From an uncultured Clostridia bacterium (GTDB lineage: Bacteria > Bacillota > Clostridia > Oscillospirales > CAG-272): a stretch of 11,876 nt of DNA. Under the pieces are notes generated by a model. The model did not search any database, was not told where the DNA came from, and saw nothing but the letters and a program-made list of their open reading frames with translations. Position numbers and translations under genes: made by a program. Positions 6,153 to 11,876 of the stretch are shown here, piece by piece (the stretch's first letter is position 1; each line of letters begins with the position of its first letter). Location: positions 1-11,876 of the forward strand of contig CALAXC010000347.1 in assembly GCA_937894775.1 (NCBI GenBank), written 5' to 3'.

Positions 6153-7040
6153 ATGAAAAGAACAGCATTTATAGCAATAGTAGGCAGACCTAACGTAGGA
6201 AAATCAACACTTCTCAACGCAATTCTCGGTGAGAAGATAGCAATAGTTTCAAGTAAGCCGCAGACCACCCGAAACAGAATAACGGGTATCTATACAAAAA
6301 ACGAGGATCAATTTGTGTTTCTTGATACCCCCGGCATACACTCACCGAAAAACTCACTCGGAGAATATATGGTAAAGACTGCCGATTCCTCTATGAAGGA
6401 AGCCGATGCGGTAGTTCTCGTAGTTGACATGGGCAAAGAGATAACAACAGTTGAAGAAAATGTTATCGATTACTTGAAAAAGAGCGGTATTCCCTCTATC
6501 CTCGTGCTCAATAAGATCGATATGTATGACAGAGAGGTACTTGCCGAATCTATATCAAAATACGCAGAAAAGCATTCCTTTGACGCATTTATACCGATAA
6601 GCGCAAAGAAAGGCAAAAACATAAACGAGCTTATGGACGAATGTTCAAAATTCCTTTCCGAATCGGATTGGTTCTTCCCCGAGGATATGATCACCGATCA
6701 GCCCGAAAGACAGATAGCCGCAGAAATAATCAGAGAAAAGATACTCCGCACACTCAACAAGGAAATACCTCACGGAACGGCGGTAGTAATTGAGGAATTC
6801 AAGGACGAGGACACTCTTATCCGCATAAGAGCCGAAATATTCTGCGAAAAAGCCTCGCACAAGGGAATCATCGTAGGAAAGAACGGCGCTGCGCTCAAGC
6901 TCATCGGAACCTATGCAAGAGAAGACCTTGAAAAGCTCTTCGGCACAAAGGTATATCTCAATCTTTGGGTAAAGGTAAAAGAAAATTGGAGAGAAAGCGC
7001 AAGAACGGTAGGTAACTTCGGCTACCGTGACGAGGATTGA
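6153..7040 (+). CDS. era: GTPase Era
   Basis: A 295-residue GTPase that binds the 3' end of 16S rRNA and helps assemble the 30S subunit. All G motifs are present: G1 GRPNVGKS (11-18), the switch region around KPQTTRN (35-41), G3 DTPG (58-61), G4 NKID (120-123) and G5 SAK (150-152). The C-terminal KH domain carries VGKNGAALKLIG (241-252). GAAGGA (6138-6143) lies 9 bases ahead of the ATG. In Bacillus, dgkA and cdd sit between ybeY and era; here ybeY and era are direct neighbours. Confidence 0.97.
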   Translation: MKRTAFIAIVGRPNVGKSTLLNAILGEKIAIVSSKPQTTRNRITGIYTKNEDQFVFLDTPGIHSPKNSLGEYMVKTADSSMKEADAVVLVVDMGKEITTVEENVIDYLKKSGIPSILVLNKIDMYDREVLAESISKYAEKHSFDAFIPISAKKGKNINELMDECSKFLSESDWFFPEDMITDQPERQIAAEIIREKILRTLNKEIPHGTAVVIEEFKDEDTLIRIRAEIFCEKASHKGIIVGKNGAALKLIGTYAREDLEKLFGTKVYLNLWVKVKENWRESARTVGNFGYRDED

Positions 7041-7077
7041 TCTTACAAAAACCTATAAACGGCAGGAGATACGATAA

Positions 7078-7878
7078 ATGAGATTTGCTATCGACGGACT
7101 CGTTCTAAGAGAAAGCAACACGGGTGAAAACGATAAGCTTCTTTTGATACTCACGGCAAGCAAGGGCAAGATATGGGTTAAAGCAAAGGGCGGACGGAGT
7201 ATAAAAAATTCCAAAAGTGCGCTCTGCAGAGCCTTTACTTACGGTGAATTCGAGCTATATGACAAAAACGGAACAAACTTTTTAAGCGGCGGTGCGCCAA
7301 GCAATACATTTTTTGCCTACAAGACCGATCTTGAGGGCTATGCGCTCGCCACTTATATCTGTGAAATATGCGAGGAGATAACAGGCGAGGAGCAAGATTC
7401 GGAAGACGTGTTAAGAGCGACACTCAACGCGTTTTACGCAATAGAGAAAAAGCTCTTTCCTCTGCCGCTCATAAAAGCGGCTTACGAAATATTTGCCGCC
7501 TGCGTATCGGGATTTGCTCCCGAGCTCTCCCTCTGCTCCGACTGTTCTAAAGAAATGTTAAACGAAAGCGGGATCTTTAGTCTTGACGTTATGAACGGCG
7601 GGGTGCTCTGCAAGGAATGCATTGAAAAAAGGAACATAACGCCCGATCTTCCCGACGTAGATCAGTTTGCCACAAAAACGATATTGCTGCCGCTTGACAG
7701 CTCTGCGCTTATGGCTATGAAATACTGTTCCGAGGCTAAAGTAAACAGACTTTTCAACTTTTCGATAACCGATCAAAACAGTATGAACTTTTTTTCAAAG
7801 GCGGCAGAGATATATCTTCTCAACCACCTCGAAAGAGGCTTCAATACCTTAAATTTTTATAAATCTGTCAAGGATTAA
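7078..7878 (+). CDS. recO: DNA repair protein RecO
   Basis: A 266-residue recombination mediator that helps load RecA at single-stranded gaps in the RecFOR pathway. The N-terminal OB-fold region begins IDGLVLRESNTGENDKLL (5-22), with GKIWVKAKGGR (30-40) typical of the family. A helical domain follows. The C-terminal four-cysteine zinc motif is intact: C153-x2-C156 and C178-x2-C181, with GGVLC before the second pair. AGGAG (7064-7068) lies 9 bases before the ATG. It follows era by 37 bases, the usual order, and is followed by mutS2 after 4 bases. Confidence 0.93.
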   Translation: MRFAIDGLVLRESNTGENDKLLLILTASKGKIWVKAKGGRSIKNSKSALCRAFTYGEFELYDKNGTNFLSGGAPSNTFFAYKTDLEGYALATYICEICEEITGEEQDSEDVLRATLNAFYAIEKKLFPLPLIKAAYEIFAACVSGFAPELSLCSDCSKEMLNESGIFSLDVMNGGVLCKECIEKRNITPDLPDVDQFATKTILLPLDSSALMAMKYCSEAKVNRLFNFSITDQNSMNFFSKAAEIYLLNHLERGFNTLNFYKSVKD

Positions 7879-7882
7879 ACCT

Positions 7883-10258
7883 ATGGATATTCAGATAAAA
7901 GAAAAAACATTAACCACTCTTGAGTTCGACAAAATACGCACGATATTAGCTTCGCTCTGCCCGACAAAGGGTTCAGCAGAAAAAGCGCTTGAGCTTATTC
8001 CCGATACTCATAAAGAGATAATAATAAAAAAGCAGACCGCTACCACCGACGCGCGCCGTTTGCTCGAAGCAAAGGGTATGCCGCCATTCGGTACCGTTAC
8101 CGACATAGAGTCCGCCTGCGACCGCGCAACAAAAGGTGCTGTGCTCACACCGAGAGAGCTTATAGACACAGCACTTCTTCTGCGCTCGGCACGTCAGCTT
8201 CTTGAATATATAAGAAGCAATAAAACGTTTGATACCTCGCTCGATGCAATATTTGAACGTCTTATGCCGAATAAAATGCTTGAGGACAGAATTCTACGCT
8301 CGATAATTTCCGAAGAGAGCGTATCCGACGAAGCAAGCTCGGCACTCGCAGATATCAGACGCAAAATAAGACTCGGAAATCAAAAGATAAAAGAAACGCT
8401 TGCAAAATATATAAGCGGCTCTTATTCAAAATATCTTCAGGAAAACATAGTAACGCAAAGAGGCGGCAGATACGTTATCCCCGTCAAGATCGAATACCGT
8501 AACGAGATAAAAGGACTCATACACGATTCCTCGTCATCGGGCGCAACAGTATTTATTGAGCCTATGGCGGTAGTCGAGGCAAATAACGAGCTGAGAATGC
8601 TTGAAAACAAGGAAAAGCTTGAAATAGAAAGAGTTCTCTCCGAGCTTTCGGCAAGCGTTGCGGGAATAGCGCGCACCCTCGTTTTAAACTATGAAAACAT
8701 AACCGACATAGCTTTTGCGTTCGGCTGTGCCAATCTTTCGTTAAAGTTAGATGCGACCGAGCCGATAATAAACGAAGAACGCGCCTGCAAGCTTGTTCGC
8801 GCAAGGCATCCTCTTATCGATAAAGCGCAGGTCGTTCCGATAAGCCTTTCGCTTGGATACGATTACGATACTATTATAATCACAGGTCCTAACACGGGCG
8901 GTAAAACGGTAACTCTTAAAACGCTCGGACTCTTTTCTCTTATGGCGCAAGCGGGACTCCATATCCCCGCCGACGAGGGAAGCTCGATCTGTATATTCGA
9001 AAATATCCTCGTTTCACTCGGAGATGAGCAGAGCATCGAAAAATCGCTCTCGACCTTCTCTGCGCAGATGGTAAGTATAGTTTCGATACTTGAGCAAAAG
9101 AATGACCGCTCGCTCGTTCTGTTTGATGAGCTTGGCGCAGGAACAGATCCTATTGAGGGCGCTGCCCTTGCCGTTGCAATAATCGAGGACGTAAGAAGAT
9201 CAAAAGCTCTTTGCGCCGCAACAACACACTACAGCGAGCTTAAGACCTATGCGATGAACACCGAGGGCGTCACAAACGCATCCTGCGAATTCGACGTTGA
9301 AACGTTGAAGCCCACATTCAAGCTTACAGTAGGCGCACCCGGAAAATCAAACGCTTTTGCAATATCGCAAAAGTTAGGACTTTCCGAAAAAGTGCTAAAG
9401 AGCGCCGAAAGCTACGTTGCAAGCGATAACAAGCAGATGGAAAAAGTACTTGGCGAGCTTGAAGCAGAACGTCAGAAAGCCGAAAAGGAACGCGAAAAAG
9501 CCGAAGCTATGCGCAAAGAATTCGAAGAATTCAGGGAAACAAGCCAAAAAGAGATAGAAAAAAATCTCGCCGCTTCAAGAAAAGCGCTTGAAAGCGCTCG
9601 TTCAAGATCGGAATCTATGATAGAAAGCGCAAAGCGATCGGCAGATTATATAATGGACGAAATGGATAAGCTCCGCAAGAAAAAGGAAAGCGAAAAGCTT
9701 GCCGAAGAGCTTGCGGCGGCAAGACGCGACATACGCGATCATCTTCGTTCCAACACAACCGTATATGAACCCGCAAAGGCAGATATAGACGAAAACTATG
9801 TTCTTCCCCGCCCCTTGAAAAAAGGTGATGAAGTAATAGTGACGAGTATAGGAAAGAAAGCAACCGTACTTGAAACACCAAAGGACGGCGAGCTCGTTTA
9901 TATTCAGGCGGGAATTATAAAAACCAAGGTCCGTATTAACGATCTGAGACTTATAACAGAAAAAGAAAAAGAAAAAAGCAGACAAGCCTCATACCGTATG
10001 AGCGTAAACCGAGATTTCAAGCCTGAAATAGACCTCAGAGGCAAAACGGGCGAGGAAGCCTGGAATGCAGTCGATAAATATTTTGACGAAGCGCAGTTGG
10101 CAGGATTCAAGAGCCTTCGCCTCATACACGGTAAGGGTACGGGTGCACTCAAAAATTACCTATGGAACGAGCTTAAGCGCGACAAACGTGTAGGTTCATT
10201 CAGAATAGGTCAGTTTGGAGAGGGTGACGGAGGCGTTACCGTTGTGGAATTGAAATAA
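7883..10258 (+). CDS. mutS2: MutS2 family ATPase/endonuclease
   Basis: A 791-residue protein with full MutS2 layout. Core and lever helices (about 1-310) come first. The ATPase follows, with Walker A GPNTGGKT (335-342) and Walker B ending DELGAGTDP (415-423). Next is a long Lys/Glu/Ala coiled coil (about 510-625), a KOW-like beta segment (about 640-690), and a C-terminal Smr nuclease domain (about 714-791) with DLRG (717-720) and HGKGTG (749-754). MutS2 lacks the mismatch-recognition domain of MutS. Family members suppress recombination in some species, and in Bacillus the protein acts on collided ribosomes. AAGGA (7870-7874) lies 8 bases ahead of the ATG, just before the recO stop (7876-7878). 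It is the last gene of the run starting at yqfC. Confidence 0.96.
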   Translation: MDIQIKEKTLTTLEFDKIRTILASLCPTKGSAEKALELIPDTHKEIIIKKQTATTDARRLLEAKGMPPFGTVTDIESACDRATKGAVLTPRELIDTALLLRSARQLLEYIRSNKTFDTSLDAIFERLMPNKMLEDRILRSIISEESVSDEASSALADIRRKIRLGNQKIKETLAKYISGSYSKYLQENIVTQRGGRYVIPVKIEYRNEIKGLIHDSSSSGATVFIEPMAVVEANNELRMLENKEKLEIERVLSELSASVAGIARTLVLNYENITDIAFAFGCANLSLKLDATEPIINEERACKLVRARHPLIDKAQVVPISLSLGYDYDTIIITGPNTGGKTVTLKTLGLFSLMAQAGLHIPADEGSSICIFENILVSLGDEQSIEKSLSTFSAQMVSIVSILEQKNDRSLVLFDELGAGTDPIEGAALAVAIIEDVRRSKALCAATTHYSELKTYAMNTEGVTNASCEFDVETLKPTFKLTVGAPGKSNAFAISQKLGLSEKVLKSAESYVASDNKQMEKVLGELEAERQKAEKEREKAEAMRKEFEEFRETSQKEIEKNLAASRKALESARSRSESMIESAKRSADYIMDEMDKLRKKKESEKLAEELAAARRDIRDHLRSNTTVYEPAKADIDENYVLPRPLKKGDEVIVTSIGKKATVLETPKDGELVYIQAGIIKTKVRINDLRLITEKEKEKSRQASYRMSVNRDFKPEIDLRGKTGEEAWNAVDKYFDEAQLAGFKSLRLIHGKGTGALKNYLWNELKRDKRVGSFRIGQFGEGDGGVTVVELK

Positions 10259-10308
10259 TTTCCAATATATTTCGTCAATTTTGATAAAATGCTTGAAAAA
10301 AGAACGCC

Positions 10309-10351
10309 AAACGATACTTTTTTGTGCAAAGTTCCGTTTTATCGTTTTTTT
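10309..10351 (+). terminator. Probable intrinsic terminator after mutS2
   Basis: AAACGATA (10309-10316) pairs with TATCGTTT (10340-10347), an 8-bp stem with a 23-base loop. A run of seven T (10345-10351) overlaps the end of the stem. It lies about 50 bases after the mutS2 stop and before the prs promoter, where a terminator is expected. The stem is AT-rich and the loop long, so strength is uncertain. Confidence 0.5.
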
Positions 10352-10373
10352 GTCGAAAAAGCGCCAAAAAACT

Positions 10374-10401
10374 TTGATTTTTCGAAAAATTATGTTATAA
10401 T
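10374..10401 (+). promoter_or_regulatory. Sigma-A promoter of prs with extended -10
   Basis: TTGATT (10374-10379) and TATAAT (10396-10401) are 16 bases apart, and TG one base before the -10 hexamer gives an extended -10 element. The predicted start is near 10408, leaving a leader of about 48 bases before the prs ATG. A 14-bp perfect palindrome, ATTTTTCGAAAAAT (10377-10390), sits across the -35 and spacer and could be an operator. Confidence 0.8.
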
Positions 10402-10455
10402 GATAGTGTAAAATATAATATCAAAACCTAAAAAGACTTGGGAGGACGGTTGATT

Positions 10456-11601
10456 ATGCAGGATACAGAATTCGGCGAGCTTAGTGTTATAGGTATGCGA
10501 GGATGTGACAGCTTCACATCAAAAGTAGATTACTATCTTAAGGACAGACGCGGTTACGACCAAGAAGAGTTGACCTATATACTCAAAGCAGAATGTCCAA
10601 GATTCGGAACAGGCGAAGGTAAAGGCTTGCTTCACGAATCGGTTCGAGGCCACGATATTTATATCGTAGCAGACGTTTTCAATCACGGCGTTACCTACAA
10701 AATGTACGGACAAGACGTTCCAATGAGTCCCGACGATCATTATGCGGATCTCAAAAGAATAATTGCAGCAACACAGGGTAAGGCGAGAAGAATTACCGTT
10801 ATTATGCCTATGCTCTATGAGGGCAGACAGCACAAGCGTTCCTCTCGCGAATCTCTTGACTGTGCGCTTATGCTTCAGGAACTTGTTAATATGGGTGTTT
10901 CTAACATTATAACATTTGACGCACACGATTCAAGAGTACAGAACGCAATTCCTCTTTCGGGTTTTGACGATGTAAGGCCTACATATCAGATGATAAAGGC
11001 GCTTATAAGAAATGTTCCCGACGTTCAGATAAACAAAGAATCTCTTATGATAATATCTCCCGACGAAGGTGCGATGAGCAGATGTATGTACTTCTCATCC
11101 GTGCTTGGAGTTGACATTGGTATGTTCTACAAGCGCCGCAACTATGCGGTAGTTGTAAACGGAAGAAACCCGATAGAGGCTCACGAATATCTTGGAAGAG
11201 ATCTTTCGGGAATGGACGTTATAATCGTTGACGATATGATATCTTCGGGTGAATCTATGATCGACGTTGCGGCTCAGCTTAAGCAAAGAGGCGCAAAGAG
11301 AATATTCTCATTTGCTTCCTTCGGACTTTTCACAAGCGGGCCTGCGGTATTTGACAAGGCGCACGCTGACGGAATAATCGACAAGGTATTCACAACAAAT
11401 CTTGTTTACACGAACCCTGAGGTTCTCACAAGAGATTGGTACGTACCTGTTGATATGTCGAAATTTGTTGCATATATTATTGACACGCTCAACCACGATG
11501 CAACGCTCAGCGAGCTTCTTAATCCTGTTAAGAAGATCCACGCAATTGTAGACAAGCACAAAAAAGAGCAGGAAGCTCAGATTACGATGAATTTAAAATA
11601 A
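10456..11601 (+). CDS. prs: Ribose-phosphate pyrophosphokinase, long divergent form
   Basis: The enzyme makes PRPP from ribose 5-phosphate and ATP, feeding purine, pyrimidine, NAD, His and Trp synthesis. From the ATG at 10456 the protein is 381 residues, against roughly 310-320 for classical Prs. GGGAGG (10440-10445) lies 10 bases ahead of the ATG. In-frame TTG codons at 10438 and 10450 are poorer starts. Recognisable Prs landmarks are HESVRGHDIYIV (60-71), RRITVIMPMLYEGRQHKR (111-128, ATP-site flexible loop region), ITFDAHDSRVQNAIP (152-166), IISPDEGAMSR (199-209) and the PRPP loop VIIVDDMISSGESM (255-268). The loop differs from the classical DDMIDTGGT. The extra length is spread between the N-terminal insertion around residues 30-60 and a C-terminal tail (about 345-381). 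The gene stands alone between its own promoter and terminator. Confidence 0.88.
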   Translation: MQDTEFGELSVIGMRGCDSFTSKVDYYLKDRRGYDQEELTYILKAECPRFGTGEGKGLLHESVRGHDIYIVADVFNHGVTYKMYGQDVPMSPDDHYADLKRIIAATQGKARRITVIMPMLYEGRQHKRSSRESLDCALMLQELVNMGVSNIITFDAHDSRVQNAIPLSGFDDVRPTYQMIKALIRNVPDVQINKESLMIISPDEGAMSRCMYFSSVLGVDIGMFYKRRNYAVVVNGRNPIEAHEYLGRDLSGMDVIIVDDMISSGESMIDVAAQLKQRGAKRIFSFASFGLFTSGPAVFDKAHADGIIDKVFTTNLVYTNPEVLTRDWYVPVDMSKFVAYIIDTLNHDATLSELLNPVKKIHAIVDKHKKEQEAQITMNLK

Positions 11602-11639
11602 AAAAAACCGCTTTGCTATTGATAGCAAAGCGGTTTTTT
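11602..11639 (+). terminator. Strong intrinsic terminator of prs
   Basis: A perfect 17-bp stem runs from AAAAAACCGCTTTGCTA (11602-11618) to its complement at 11623-11639, with a TTGA loop. The stem ends in a run of six T. It begins one base after the prs stop codon. The A-run before the stem mirrors the T-run, so it may also work in the opposite direction. Confidence 0.95.
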
Positions 11640-11640
11640 G

Positions 11641-11876
11641 ATCAAACAGCGCACAATGTTCGCACAAAGTCGGCTGAGCCGACAGGCAATAACGCACACA
11701 CATAGCTCTACCAAACAATGCGGTCGGGCACTGTGTACATCTCACAAAGAGCGATTAAGAAAAGTTTTTGGTTTCGCTTTTTTCAAAAAGCGAACGGGGT
11801 CAAGAGGGGCAGAGCCCCCGAAAAAACGGCGCTTTTCTTTTTGCGAAGCTTTTTCTTTTGCGCCTCTTGTGTCAAA
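11641..11876. repeat. Hairpin mosaic repeat, right copy (runs off the window)
   Basis: No gene is visible here. The stretch holds GTCGGC-TGA-GCCGAC (11669-11683), a 10-bp stem TTCGCTTTTT (11773-11794), GGGGC-AGA-GCCCC (11806-11818) and GGCGC/GCGCC (11828-11864) around a T-rich interior. It shares blocks with the left mosaic: the 14-mer CTTTTTTCAAAAAG (11777-11790, also 785-798), AAAGTTTTTGG (11761-11771, also 768-778), GCGGTCGRGC (11720-11729, also 727-736) and, inverted, ATGTTCGCACAAA (11656-11668 against 713-725). It is therefore another member of the same repeat family, and its right end is not seen. Confidence 0.65.

Noticed and set aside
9602..9985. 127-residue Phe-rich, membrane-like frame on the minus strand
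   Set aside because: The hydrophobic look comes from the complement of the Lys/Glu-rich coiled coil of MutS2. It is not a real membrane protein.
10519..10926. 135-residue open frame on the minus strand
   Set aside because: It is antisense to prs, where the plus strand carries conserved Prs motifs. It has no ribosome binding site that I can support.

Overview
This window looks like chromosome from a spore-forming member of the Firmicutes, most likely class Clostridia and perhaps an Oscillospiraceae-like gut lineage. The evidence is the sporulation genes ylbJ, yqfC and yqfD, the Gram-positive order yqfC-yqfD-phoH-ybeY-era-recO, a T-box leader on the cysteine biosynthesis gene, strong GGAGG-type ribosome binding sites, and moderate-to-low GC with A-ending codons. 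The lineage below class level is inference from style, not from any search.

Layout. (1) Positions 1-643 hold the tail of an accessory, phage- or mobile-element-like gene string: the last codons of one gene, a 124-residue zinc-ribbon protein, and a second related gene that breaks off into a hairpin-rich repeat at about 570. (2) Positions 570-803 are a mosaic of small perfect hairpins. A related mosaic fills the right end (11641-11876). (3) On the minus strand, ylbJ (1884-3005) is followed by cysE (833-1630). Between them lie a full Cys-type T-box riboswitch and a sigma-A promoter whose -10 box includes the ylbJ stop codon. (4) On the plus strand, a tight seven-gene run goes from 3093 to 10258: yqfC, yqfD, phoH, ybeY, era, recO, mutS2. 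No intergenic gap exceeds 37 bases, and two junctions are ATGA overlaps. (5) A separate unit with its own promoter encodes an unusually long ribose-phosphate pyrophosphokinase (10456-11601) and ends in a textbook terminator.

How the genes work together. yqfC, yqfD and ylbJ are sporulation genes arranged back to back. phoH, ybeY and era are RNA and ribosome maturation factors, recO serves recombination repair, and mutS2 serves stalled-ribosome rescue or recombination control. cysE starts cysteine synthesis and is predicted to be switched on when tRNA-Cys is uncharged. prs supplies PRPP for nucleotide, His and Trp synthesis.

Most of the window is ordinary core genome, and I found no convincing new multi-gene system. 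The parts most worth a second look are the covarying hairpin repeat family at both ends, the broken zinc-ribbon gene pair at the left edge, the compact ylbJ/cysE promoter-T-box arrangement, and the divergent PRPP synthetase with a palindrome in its promoter.
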